From Scleropages formosus (taxonomy: Eukaryota > Chordata > Actinopteri > Osteoglossiformes > Osteoglossidae), in the NCBI RefSeq assembly GCF_900964775.1, contig NC_041829.1, positions 9,526,863 to 9,590,862 of the forward strand: DNA of 64,000 bases, read 5' to 3'. The number at the start of each line of letters is the position of its first letter. Within the stretch, counting starts at the first letter, position 1. The translations under genes and the position numbers were made by a program. Positions 1 to 10,605 of this stretch are shown here, one piece after another. The notes under the pieces are model-generated. The model was not told the origin of the DNA, did not search any database, and was given only the letters and a program-made list of their open reading frames with translations.

Positions 1-222
1 TCGTTCCGGTTCCTGTCATTTTGTTTCCATTTCTTTCTGTGTGCTACAGGCCAAATGACAGACTGAGGGTTCAGAAGGTGGACTTGAAAACAAGAGGGTT
101 GTGAGTTCCTATACTGTGATAGGACTTGTGTGCTGTACAACTGGTTTAGTTAAGTACCAGCTATCCACCGCCATGGTAAAAATGTAGTAATTATTAGACT
201 GTAATTCTGACAAAGGCCTCAC

Positions 223-2658
223 CTGGTGCTTGAGGGGCGAGTCTATTCTGCGGAACTCAGATGGTTGGTTTTCCAGCTGATACACTATGAGTCCCCGCTC
301 TGCTGTGGCCACCACTGCCATGGGATACACCTATACCAAAACAAGGAGCATGATGGAGGGAGATTGTCAACAATTAAAAATATGCAGGATGAAACCTGGA
401 ACTTTAGCCACTTTTCCATCCACCCACCTATCCAATGCTGCTGTAGTATGAAAAAGAGCTGTTCAAAGTCCTGGACCCGATTTCCTTTAAAGCTCCACAC
501 AGCATGTGTGTACTGGCTTTCACATGCCTTGATGGGCCAGCCTCATGGGACTGGAACACTCACCACATCCGCGCAGTAGCACCGCTCCGGCATCTGCAGG
601 GACATCATGGGGTTCGGCGAGCGGGTGTCCCAGAACTGCAAGGGCCCAGTGACTCGCTGTCAATGACAATCTCAAACACGCAATCCAAAAATCAACCTCA
701 CATAACGAATCAGTTCCTTTCACCATCAAAAATTACCTGTGGGTACAGTGTCAGTTTGTCTTCAGATGAATACCATTATCATTACTACATTTGAGCCGCT
801 TTACCCATTACAGGCTTTACGCCGCCCTAATGTGGACGGAACCTGGACAAAGACCCATTTCATGCCAAAACATTGGTTTTTATATGTTACATCCAAGATT
901 ATGGAGAACTTTAAGGCCCCACCTCCAAACCAGGCTATATGGGTACCTGTGGACCTGTTTGGTCTGATGGTTTTCCTGTAGTCTCCAACACTTTCAGTAC
1001 TCCCAGTCCACCTTACCTTCAAAGTTTTGTCCCAGCTACCCGTCATAACGCAGGTGTAGTTAGGCGCTTTTATCCAGTGGATGGTTTTGATGGGGCCGTC
1101 ATGCTAAAGCATACACAGAAGAAAACTAAGTTATACATTAAATGTGTCATCATCCATCACCCTGTCTGAAATCTGCTGGCATCCCAGGTGAGCACCCTGG
1201 AAGGTGCATGAAACATGTGATAATGCTAACAAGTCTGGACAAGACCTTTAATTTCTCTTGGTCATATCATCTAAACTATCAATTTTACACATATATTACA
1301 GCGCAATCATAGGTAAACAATGAAAGCAACAGAATAGTTTAAGAAGCAAAACACAGGAGAGGATCTGGCATTTAGATTACAGCTAACACTGTTTAGTCAG
1401 ATTCAAATCGCTGCTCCAACACTGTCACATAAAAGAAAGAACAAGATCCTGATGAAGGTGTACCTGTGCTATCTGCATGGCCTGGTTACTGTTGAGGTCC
1501 CACATCTTGGCTGTTTTGTCACAGGAAGCGGTGAAAACTTTGCTACCATCCTAGAAAAGACACGATATCACTCTTCATAGGTTTAGATGAAATGTGTGTG
1601 CGAGATGGTTCTAGCTGCATCAAGATTGTGTTGTACTGGGGTGAAGGAGATGGGGCTTACATCGCTCCAGCAGACATCCAGTACTGGTCCTGTGTGCATT
1701 TGCTGGGCCTTGGGGACCGTCTGCCCATTGTCTTGCACCTCCCAGCACCGAACCTGCATCACACCAAATACACCATGTTCACCTGTTCAGGGGTGGAGCT
1801 CCAGTAAGGTAAGGAGGTATGTCCTTATTCAGGTGTGTTTCAGGTGGAGCAGTGTACCCTGGATTACACAAGCAGCTGCAGCTGGGTTTCATAACAACTC
1901 ATGGCATCCCACTCTTCAAAGATCACTATGAAAGTAACACAGGGGACTCACATCATTGGCCCAGGAGCCCCCTATCAGGAAGTTTCCAGGCATGGCTGGG
2001 GGGCTGAAGGCCAGGCAGCTGATGCTGTCATCGGGAGGGGATGTAACCTCAACATCCTGCAGAGCACAAACACAGTGAATTCCAAAACTCATATTACACA
2101 AGTCTCATTTTGTAACTACATACATATGATTTTCACACCCCGTATTATGCACCAGTTAGCCTGGGTTACTGAAGGTCAGGTTCAGATCTTGAGAGGAACC
2201 CTGTGAGTTTATGATGAACTTATGAACTTCTGAGTGTGAACAAAAAAACTTACAGAAACTGAAATTAAGACAGTTACCTGTAAGAGCATTTCCGAAATTT
2301 ATCTAAATATACCCATAAATAACCACATGAACATTTCAACTGAAAGACTGAATAAATCAGACCAACTGTGGCAGTGATTTTAAACACTGGGATTTAAACC
2401 AGACCCCTAGTGGTAACAAACCTAAATCATTCCAACACTACATCACAGACTGTAACGCACAGTGAAAGTCTAATGCAAAATGAGTGCTCTCTTTTTAAAT
2501 TTTGCACAGATATAATTACAGTTTGGAGCTGGTTGCTGGGAGGAGAGACCCCACAACCACTCGCCCACCTTCATGGGATTGTGGCTGTCCGTCGTAGCAC
2601 CGCCAAACACACTGGTTCCACCAGTCCCGAAGCCCGAACTCGTCCCAAAGAGACTCAT
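223..2658 (-). CDS. rae1: RAE1 mRNA export factor, 3' part off window
   Basis: RAE1 is a WD40-propeller protein that binds NUP98 at the nuclear pore, aids mRNA export and acts in spindle assembly. Seven coding exons were read on the minus strand, all phase 0: 2658-2569, 2056-1952, 1753-1661, 1550-1464, 1103-1017, 635-564 and 330-223. They encode 214 residues. The start [14 protein letters not shown], the blade motifs [17 protein letters not shown] and [10 protein letters not shown], and the segment [20 protein letters not shown] match vertebrate RAE1 almost residue for residue. The usual protein has about 368 residues, so roughly 150 C-terminal residues lie left of position 1. The ATG at 2658 is the conserved start. 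A non-coding first exon is likely near 4595-4680. The gene is divergent from bmp7, as in human 20q13.31. Identity is very sure; exon ends are inferred from splice consensus. Confidence 0.95.
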
Positions 2659-2768
2659 GGCGGTCCGTCTGGGGGTTGGTTTTTTGCAAGACGGAGATGG
2701 GTTTGGGGACATAATTAGAGTCTCAGTGAGACCCAATGACAACATAATACAAAACAGAGTAATATATA

Positions 2769-3971
2769 CAGGCAGTCACCAGATTACAAATGAGTTTCGT
2801 TCCTCAGTCAGTCGTTAAGTCAGATTTTGAGGCAAGTCGGAACAGTTAGGTATGGTGGGTATCTAATGCCAGTTTGTCAAATGTTTGTCTTAGTGTATCG
2901 CGTACCTTTCTATGCCTAAAAAACATTACAGAAACACTTTCGGATGCACTAAAACATCTTTGTATTATTACTGTATTGTGATATTAATGTAATGATAACA
3001 ATAATAATAAGAAATGTAACTACAGTATTTATAATAGAGAGGCACAGAAAGAGATAATAAACTGTCATGATGAAGAGAGGGCACGGAGGAGGCTGGACCC
3101 AAGTGCAGGATTGTTTATATATAAGCAAAGGGCAAGACGCGTTCTCGTGGTCGGGGATGGGCAAACGGTCAGTCGATCAGCAAACCGAATAGAGGTGAGG
3201 ATCTGGAATCGTGGTTGAGGGACAAGACAGGTGGTCGTTATCAAAGAGATGTGGAACCGGACAGGGGAATGATGAGGGACAGGACTTCAAGAGAAAAGCA
3301 AGGTAGGTTTGAGAATGCAGAGGGGACGGTTGTCTCAAGTGAGATTCTGCAACGGTGAAGAAGTGTCTTTTTTAGCCGACTGCTCTGACTGAAGCTGCTG
3401 GTTGAGGCGTGGGTGTGATCATGACAACTACACCATTTATAATAAAGAGAGTGTGTGTGCGCGCGCAGAACATTAAACAAACCTTAATGTTCGCTTTTCC
3501 AGTGTTTGCTGGCGTTTCGCCTTTTTCGAGTGGCTTTATTATTTCCACTTTTTCAATTGTGATAGTTTCCCTTTTCTTGGATGCATCGCCATAGTTTGCA
3601 TCACATTTACGCTTTGAGGCCAAGGTTGGGAGGGTAAAACCAAAAAGAAAGCCAAGTACAGTAACGCATAAGACACCGTTAACGGCAACGTTGTCCGACT
3701 GAAAAGAAGGAAGCCTGCCCTACCTCGGGATCAAGCACCCGAGCCCACAAACCGCTGTAGATGGGCAATGTTTTGATGTGCGTCGCAAAGTAGCGACCGT
3801 TTGTTATTACAAATCATTGTATGTAGCTCAATGTTTTAATATAACAGGCTTAATTATGAAGGTTTCATTTGATTGTTACTCAAGGGTGACAAAAAAATTA
3901 ATTTCTGGTCAGGGGTTTTTCGTAACTAGGTTGTACATAAGTCGGTACAGTCGTAACCCGGGGGCTGCCTG
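2769..3971 (-). mobile_element. Tigger/pogo-like DNA transposon, internally deleted
   Basis: This 1.2-kb element in rae1 intron 1 begins CAGGCAGTCACC and ends GGGGGCTGCCTG, imperfect terminal inverted repeats flanked by TA on both sides, as in Tc1/mariner superfamily insertions. On the minus strand, 3620-3480 encodes ASKRKCDANYGDASKKRE then ITIEKVEIIKPLEKGETP, the N-terminal DNA-binding helix-turn-helix start of Tigger-type (CENP-B-like) transposases. The original ATG is now TTG at 3623 and no DDE catalytic domain was recognised, so it is a dead deletion derivative. Confidence 0.7.
2973..3080. other. AT-rich low-complexity stretch inside transposon
   Basis: This ATT/AATAAT-rich low-complexity sequence lies inside the Tigger-like element. 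Nothing coding was seen. Confidence 0.5.
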
Positions 3972-4588
3972 TATATACAAAACACCTAATACTTCATAAT
4001 CATATTTATGCATGTATAATTAAATTATTTGTATTTATACACAATTACATTTAAAAAGCCGTTTTATATGTACCCTGCCCCAGTTATTGGTAATGGATGG
4101 GTAAATATGTATGACATAAGTAGTCATTTCTGTACGTGCTGTAAATTTACACTTATTATTTAACACAAATGATATTAAATATAAAATCAATACTTGGTTA
4201 ATTATATGGAGAACATATTTAAAATGTAAATGTCATGAACAGCAGCAGTCGTACATGAGTCAGTAATATAAACAGGCCAGGGCTCTCCAGTGAGCCAAAC
4301 TATAAGGAATACGGCATTTAAACAAAAGATTTGGTAAAAAGAAAACAAAATCTGATCAACATAATATGAATTAAATTAGAAACCAGGCCGTCATCGTCGG
4401 TCTGAGAGAGTCATGCTAGTATGTTAGCCGGACGAGCTAACTGTGCGAAATAGAGCTCCGGCACCCGCATTTCACTTTTTCCACAGACACACATGACTCT
4501 TCGCTAACACCAGTGTTTAATATAATAAACAGCAAACAGAAACGGTAAAAGTGCGTTAAACGCCCACTTTGGGCACAGAATTGAGACG
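3972..4588. other. rae1 intron 1 remainder, AT-rich
   Basis: AT-rich intronic DNA between the transposon and the non-coding first exon. No repeat family, gene or RNA was recognised here. Confidence 0.4.
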
Positions 4589-4594
4589 ATTTAC

Positions 4595-4680
4595 CTCTTT
4601 CTGTGCTCCCGCGTACAGCTCAATCCAGCGCTACTCAACCTTCAATATGGCGCCGAGACACTGACTTGGCCCAAAGATCG
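4595..4680 (-). other. rae1: Likely rae1 non-coding first exon
   Basis: On the minus strand a stretch ending at 4595 is followed by a GTAAAT donor (4594-4589), inside a locally CpG-containing region just upstream of the rae1 coding exons. The sequence includes ATATGGCGCC near 4648, similar to the YY1 element often found just downstream of housekeeping start sites. The exon's 5' end is a guess; only the donor is visible. Confidence 0.4.
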
Positions 4681-4859
4681 TGTATTGCGGAAAGACCCAC
4701 ACTCTCCTACACTCACGTTACTGATTACAAAATAGTTTCCCGAATCACTGGAACTGCTGAGAAACTCGAGTCACTTCATCGATCATCATCCTCAATCATT
4801 TTCTGATACCTCACTTATTACTTATTATTATTCACATCCAGGCAGCAAAACAAGAGACT

Positions 4860-5035
4860 GACTGGATCTTATCAATTTATGCGATCTTGGCGGAGTTAGT
4901 GGTCCCGCCTCCCTATGGGCATGCGCGTTCTGATGACGTAAGACCATGTGGAAAAGCGCTCGTACGGAGAGGGCGGGGTTCTGCATGTGGAGGCGTGATC
5001 AGCCGTCAGGGGGCGGGGTTAGAAGCAGCCGCAAA
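4860..5035 (-). promoter_or_regulatory. Candidate rae1 promoter
   Basis: This short GC-rich stretch upstream of the presumed rae1 first exon contains GGGCATGCGCG (4918-4928), resembling an NRF1 site, TGATGACGTAA (4931-4941), resembling a CRE/ATF site, and two GGGCGGGG boxes near 4972 and 5010. That combination is typical of TATA-less housekeeping promoters. Assignment to rae1 rests on position only. Confidence 0.45.
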
Positions 5036-5440
5036 CAGTGCAAAGCACTGTTGAAATGGAAAGCAAATGGGGAGCAAAAACAATCATCTGTATTAAAATA
5101 AGTTCATATTACTCTGCATATTTTAATTAAATTCCAGCAATGCACATCACAGTTCGGGCAGTGACCCGATGGTCTTGGTGGTGTTCTCCAGCTCAGTGGT
5201 CGTGCATTTGATGATGGTACATTGAAAGGTCCCGGGTTCAAATCCTGATGTATGCTGGTTGCTCATCATGTTCTGCTTAGTTTGTTCTGACGTTCTAAGT
5301 CCCCCTGGACAAAATTGTCAATTGAATAAAGAATATCAATCATTGTCTTTGTAGGGAATTTTTTCTATTTGTTAAATCTAAGCAAGGGAAATAGTGTATA
5401 GGTTAAGAAGAATATGAAGTAAGTGTCCCTGGTTTGGATA

Positions 5441-5656
5441 GGGGGTGCAGTGGCGCAGTGGGTTGGACCACAGTCCTGCTCTCCGGTGGGTCTGGGGTTC
5501 GAGTCCCACTTGGGGTGCCTTGTGGCGGACTGGCGTCCCGTCCTGGGTGTGTCCCCTCCCCCTCCGGCCTTACGCCCTGTGTTGCCGGGTTGGCTCCGGT
5601 TCCCCGTCACCCCGTATGGGACAAGCGGTTCTGAAAATGTGTGTGTGTGTGTGTGT
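5441..5656 (+). mobile_element. tRNA-derived SINE, family A, copy 1
   Basis: This is a full-length member of the dominant SINE. It has a polymerase III A box TGGCGCAGTGGG, a B box GGTTCGAGTCC, a conserved GC-rich body and a TG-repeat tail. GTGTCCCTGGTTTG occurs at both 5423-5436 and 5657-5670, a 14-bp target-site duplication, so the insertion is recent. Confidence 0.85.
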
Positions 5657-5731
5657 GTGTCCCTGGTTTGCTTGTCATCTAACTTTCCTTTTAAGATTTT
5701 TTTATTATATTTGAAACAGATGTTTTTATTT

Positions 5732-5947
5732 TGGGGGGTGTGGTGGCGCAGTGGCTTGGACCGGGTCCTGCTCTCTGGTGGGTCTGGGGTTCGAGTCCCG
5801 CTTGGGGTGCCTTGTGATGGACTGGCGTCCCGTCCTGGGTGTGTCCCCTCCCCCTCTGGCCCTATGCCCTGAGTTGCCGGGTAGGGTCTGGTTCCCTGTG
5901 ACCCTGCATGGGACAAGCGGCTCAAAAAGTGTGTGTGTGTTTGTGTT
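5732..5947 (+). mobile_element. SINE family A, copy 2
   Basis: Full-length copy with A and B boxes and a TG/TTTG tail. The 11-bp TGTTTTTATTT flanks it at 5721-5731 and 5948-5958. The right repeat is also the left repeat of the next copy. Confidence 0.85.
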
Positions 5948-5960
5948 TGTTTTTATTTCA

Positions 5961-6156
5961 GGGGGTGTGGTGGTGCAGTGGGTTGGACCGGGTCCTGCTC
6001 TCCGGTGGGTCTGGGGTTTGAGTCCCACTTGGGGTGCCTTGTGACGGACTGGTGTCTTGTCCTGGGTGTGTCCCCTCCCCCTCCGGCATTGTGCCCTGAG
6101 TTGCCGGGTTAGGCTCCGGCTCCCCACAACCCTGCACGGGACAAGCTGTGTGTGTG
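5961..6156 (+). mobile_element. SINE family A, copy 3
   Basis: Full-length copy directly behind copy 2 in the same orientation. TGTTTTTATTTC recurs at 6157-6168, so both copies entered the same target sequence. Confidence 0.85.
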
Positions 6157-6357
6157 TGTTTTTATTTCTTCAGTAACAAGGCTGGTGGTTTCACTGCTAT
6201 ATACTTCTGGACTTTAAGCGGAGCTGCTTTTAGGGGGGCAACAGAAACCTGCTCATTGTTTTAACATTGATACCTGAACTCAAAATCTGGTGAAAAGAAA
6301 CAGACAAAAGCAAAACAAATACCTGGTTAATTTAGAAAGAGTGAGTATAAAACCTAT

Positions 6358-6553
6358 GGGGGGTGCAGTGGCACAGTGCGTTGGACTGGGTCCTCCTCTC
6401 CGGTGGGTCTGGGGTTTGAGTCCCGCTTGCATCAGACTGACGTCCCATCCTGGGTGTGTCCCCTCCCCCTCTGGCCCTATGCCCTGAGTTGCCGGGTAGG
6501 GTCTGGTTCCCTGCGACCCTGTATGGGACAAGTGGTTCAGAAAATGTGTGTGT
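6358..6553 (+). mobile_element. SINE family A, copy 4, internal deletion
   Basis: This copy lacks about 20 bp just after the B box, around 6425-6435. It is flanked by the 15-bp duplication GTGAGTATAAAACCT at 6341-6355 and 6554-6568. Confidence 0.85.
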
Positions 6554-6700
6554 GTGAGTATAAAACCTCATATTTCCTCACCTTCTTTGGCTTTTCCACA
6601 TATTACAAAATCCATGATGATCCAGTTTTTTTCTTGGCTGTTGCAAAAGAGCTCTTTTCGGCCATCTGTGGCTGGGCTAACCTGGAGACTGCGGTCAGAA

Positions 6701-6703
6701 CAC

Positions 6704-6749
<46 letters not shown>

Positions 6750-6758
6750 ACACACACG
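6701..6758. repeat. (CA)n microsatellite
   Basis: About 28 CA units with a few interruptions (CGCA, CAGA). Confidence 0.9.
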
Positions 6759-6779
6759 TCATGTAATGCTGTTTCAGTG

Positions 6780-7690
6780 CCCTAGGATGGCAAGATCTGG
6801 AGGTTGCTCCTGGAAGAATTTTTGAAGTTGTCACAGTTGGCCACCTGCACACTTCAAACCAGCCTGTAGGAGGTGCTGGCAGTGCGAAGCCCTGCAGACC
6901 TGACAGCTGACTTACTGTACATGGCACCCATGCTGGAAGGATGTCTGTGAACGTTCAGTGAGAACGCCTCTTGTGGCTGAGGTACAAGGGAAGTTCCCAC
7001 ATTCTTCTCAGCGGAGCAGTGCATCATGGGTATACCGCCCCCTTGACTCATTGTTTGTTTCGTGGGGCAGCTGGAGGGGCTTAAGAAGAAGGAAGCTTGG
7101 ACTTTTTAAACATGTTCTGACAGCTGGGAGGTCGCCGCCCAAAAAACAAGTCTGTTTAGACTTTGTGCTCGACTGCAAAGAGAAAGCGGGGTGAAGGAAC
7201 AGGTGCCTCGGCGTAACGCCGTGTCTGCGGCAGACGCCAAAGTGCAACCGAGCACACCAATCAGCCACGTGCCCCAGAGCCTGCTGCGGCAGTGGCTCGA
7301 AATGGGTTTGCATCCCTTTGCTCCGCAACACTGCAGTCACGAAGGTTCTGCATTGAGGTACACCTGCTTCGAATGCAGTCGGCTCATTGTTACCGCGCAT
7401 AATTGTTAAGTATCATTGAGTCAACGTGGACTCTTGCCAGCCACATATACAGTCCTTCCAGAAAGTTCTTTCTTCCACTGGTGTCCTTACTGCTGAAAGG
7501 GCTGTGTGTATTGTCACTGTGATTGAGTCCATCAATCTGGTCACTGTTCGTCCTCGTCTTTTTCCTCCAGCTTCTCCACAGTCCTGCTGTAAACTGTGGT
7601 AGTGGTTGAGGAACTGGACTGTGCCCAGAAAGTTACGGGTTCTAGTGCTGTAGTTCATTATTTCCAAATTGTTTTGCATTCAAACTTTTG
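6780..7690. other. Spacer, no gene seen
   Basis: Open frames here lack similarity to anything I recognise and have no convincing splice sites. Codon use does not favour any frame. Treated as non-coding. Confidence 0.4.
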
Positions 7691-7699
7691 CATGTATTA

Positions 7700-7870
7700 A
7701 ATGTCGCAGTGGATTGCGCTATCATCTCGCACTCAGAGGACTTGGGTTTGAGTCCCACCTAGTGTGGTACCCTTGGTCAAGGTGTGTAACCTGAATTGAC
7801 ATAGTGGAAATTACAGTGTTGAATAAATGGGTAAATCAGTGTAAGTCACTCAGTGTTCAAACACAACAGT
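7700..7870 (+). mobile_element. Degenerate tRNA-derived SINE, family B
   Basis: The body GTCGCAGTGGATTGCGC ... GGGTTTGAGTCCC, then ACCCTTGGTCAAGG and AATAAATGGGTAAAT matches the second SINE family in the window (see 34112-34265). It is diverged. Confidence 0.55.
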
Positions 7871-8227
7871 ATGTTGGGAAATACTCTCCAATAAGTAAAG
7901 TAATAATGTAAGTGCAGTTTGGTTTGAAAGAGATCATTTCTCCTGTATCTACATGGAGGCTCTTCCTTGCAGCTCCCCCTTGAAATATGTCCTCCTTCCT
8001 GTTGCCACAGGTGATGTGGTGTTTAGGGCCAACACCATAGGTTCAGGTCCCAGAAAGGTGACCGACTGCTCCTTATGACACATAACCTGAATTACTTGTG
8101 TGTAGATTTCACTTTAACCATCTCCTAAGCAACAAGTCAATGAAACCTGAAGCATACGAGACAAACTGCTGTTTTTTACAGCAGGAGGATTACTGGAGCC
8201 AGTGACCTTCTGGTGCATCATGTGATG

Positions 8228-8395
8228 TCAGACATTCAACTTTACAAGCATTTACTTCTTTCTGAAGCAGGGTATTCTTACTATATCTATTCAGGGTAAG
8301 TAAGTTGATCCAGAGAACTGTGGCAGGAGAGGGAATTTGAACTAACAACCCTCTGATAGCAGCAACAGCTCAAACCGTAATGCTAACTGGGTGCT
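8228..8395 (-). mobile_element. Degenerate SINE family B
   Basis: Read on the minus strand it shows the family B order: head, a B-box relic, the GTACCC-like spacer and the AAGTTGAATG tail. It is strongly diverged. Confidence 0.4.
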
Positions 8396-8399
8396 CAGT

Positions 8400-9350
8400 T
8401 AGCAGGACTTAGCCAGCATGTGACCTGCGATGAACTGGTGTTCCTTGTAGGCTGGTTTTACCAGGTATCATCTGTTAACCATGCACCAGAGCTCATACTT
8501 TTTAACCAAATGTGAAACAATAAAGAAACTATTTGGATCTTAAACCCATTGAGATTACCTCATGCTGAGCTGAGTCACCGCACTGAAACACACCGTGTTG
8601 GTTTTCCCCAGGGTGCCTGGAGCCCAGTATAGATAGACCGTGTTGAATTAAGGAGATACGAGGTCATCCCCTTTGGTTTAACCCTGAACTTCTCCTAATA
8701 TAGTCATCTGTGTTATAAGATCTCCTAACACGACATGTTCATTGCAAAGACGTTCTGAAGCTCCGCTCAGGCAAGCAGCAGCATTTCCTGTGTCAGGATC
8801 TAAACCTGTAACCATCTGCTCATGGGTTCAAACCCATTAAACAATACACCACTTGCTGTCCATATGCTGCGGTTTCCATTCGAGGCAATGCGATACTCGG
8901 CAGTGTGGGGTCAGGGGTCAAAGCCCACCCTGTGATTTCCTGGCGCACACTGCGCTTGCCCCGCATGGCAGGCCAGCGCTCCGGACACGCGGCCAGGTGA
9001 ACTCGCCCACCTCTTCCCCAAAACTTCCGCACCTCAAAGTCCCCCCTCCACGTGGGATGCAGCTGTTGGACTGTGGAACAGCTTTGAGGCATTTTATTTG
9101 TCTCCGTTAATTACATACCCCCTCTTTCAGCGGGGGTCCTTACACCGCAAACGGAGCCGCTCTCCCATAGAGTCCGGAAAACCCTGATGGTAGAAGGTAG
9201 GAGGTGGAGGGTGGGGTCCCAGCTGGGAGAAGACAGACCGGGGGTGCATTGGTGTGCGTTACATTCCCATCTGATACTGTACTGGGGCCATTTTGAGGCT
9301 TCACTTCAGTGCACCATGGTAAAACACTGTAAAAGGAGCAGCAGATGATC
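8400..9350. other. Spacer, no gene seen
   Basis: Mixed-composition intergenic DNA. I see no exon, tRNA or recognisable transposon apart from scattered SINE-like words. Confidence 0.35.
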
Positions 9351-9354
9351 TGGC

Positions 9355-9500
9355 GTCTGTAATGTGACAGAGGGGGTTTTAGAGCTTCTGCCTTGCACTT
9401 GAATGACTTGGGTTTGAATCCCACCTCCTGCAGTAATACCCTTGGAAACAGGCAAATCACTGTAAGTATCTTAACATTGTTGAAGGAAGGTGTCGGGTAA
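9355..9500 (+). mobile_element. Degenerate SINE family B
   Basis: Contains GACTTGGGTTTGAATCCCACC (B box), TAATACCCTTGG and ATCACTGTAAGTATCTTAAC, the family B landmarks in the right order. Confidence 0.5.
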
Positions 9501-9689
9501 GTAAATGTGATGTCTGAGGTGCTCTGTCCCCTGGAGCAGAGAGCAGATAAGGTGCAGAGAGGATTGTGGGTAGCACACAGGGTTAGAATCTGGCTTTAAA
9601 AGAATGGAATGCAATCAATCACTGTACTTCACAAACTGCTGGAAATTCCATCTGGAAATCTTATTACATTCAGGAATATGATTTTTAAA

Positions 9690-9876
9690 ATGCACTATTA
9701 ATCTAACTCCTTTCCCCAAGGTGACTTTACGTGTTAAATATTCAACTTTACAGTGATTTCTTTGTTTATACATGATGATAAAATGTGATGAAGGGTACTA
9801 ATGAAGGAGCAGGGATTCAGACCTGGCTTGTTCCAACTGGACGGCAACCACTGTAACCACTACACCACCTACTGGC
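9690..9876 (-). mobile_element. SINE family B
   Basis: On the minus strand it reads GGGCCAGTAGGTGGTGTAG then TGGTTACAGTGG, a tRNA-like head with A box, then CTGAATCCCTG (B box) and TAGTACCC. The tail ends near 9690. Confidence 0.6.
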
Positions 9877-9954
9877 CCACTTGAGGAGTTTGTCTCCTAT
9901 TACCTCTGTTGATGATGATGCCGAGGATAATGATGACAGGACACACGCGGGTTC

Positions 9955-10145
9955 AAGCCGCCGCTTTCTGATCTGAAAATCTCTGATTTGAATCCTGCCT
10001 CCTGGTGTCTTACCCTTGATCAAGGTACTTACCCTAAAAACTAAATTAACCTCCTGTGCAAAATGGGTACGTAGTTTACCACTGTAAGTCGCCCCATGGG
10101 ATGGTGTCAGATACACAAATAAATGTAGCCTACATGGTGTAAATG
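9955..10145 (+). mobile_element. SINE family B
   Basis: Has TTTGAATCCTGCC (B box), CTTACCCTTGATCAAGG, TTACCACTGTAAGTCGCC and a tail ending ATAAATGTAG. The 5' head is eroded. Confidence 0.6.
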
Positions 10146-10438
10146 AATGTAAATGATGTCCACCTCCATGAGCTCCGGTGGCACATCTTCCCACCAGCAG
10201 GATGCCCCCCTCCTCCCCCCTCCCACGCATTACCATCACAGAGGGGCGGCCGCCGTCGGGGGCGATGCTCATGTCGCCTCCGTGTCTCGCACCCTCTCCT
10301 CCAGTCCCTCCCACTGCGATTCGGACCCTTCTTAAAAAGTATGCTCCCCATCATCATGTCACGCACACGCTGAGCTCGAGCCTGGCGCACACGCTGCGCG
10401 TCCGGACTTCTTGGAGAAAAGAGGTGGTACAGGGAGGT

Positions 10439-10605
10439 GCGCGCGCGCGCGCGCGCGAGGAGGAGCTCGTGGATGTGTCCAGCATGAGGGGACGGAGCTC
10501 TTCGTGACCGTGGTCCTCCTGCGGTGGAGGTGTGATGAAGCTGTGCTGCTGTTTAACGCCCGGTTCCCGCGCGGTTGTGTGTTCCAGACCCTCATCTACA
10601 GCATC
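10439..10605. promoter_or_regulatory. CpG-rich bmp7 5' region with (CG)n run
   Basis: A GCGCGCG run at 10439-10458 and dense CpG continuing through the first coding exon suggest an unmethylated promoter or 5' UTR. The frame is open upstream to 10411, but the upstream residues look nothing like BMP7 and no upstream ATG begins a signal peptide. Confidence 0.45.

Noticed and set aside
5365-6531. Long overlapping open frames on both strands (up to 186 codons)
   Set aside because: They are translations of the family A SINE body, and the same peptide words recur at every copy.
7008-7400. 130-codon frame on the minus strand in the rae1-bmp7 spacer
   Set aside because: No homology recognised, no splice partners and no codon bias, and it does not look like SPO11.
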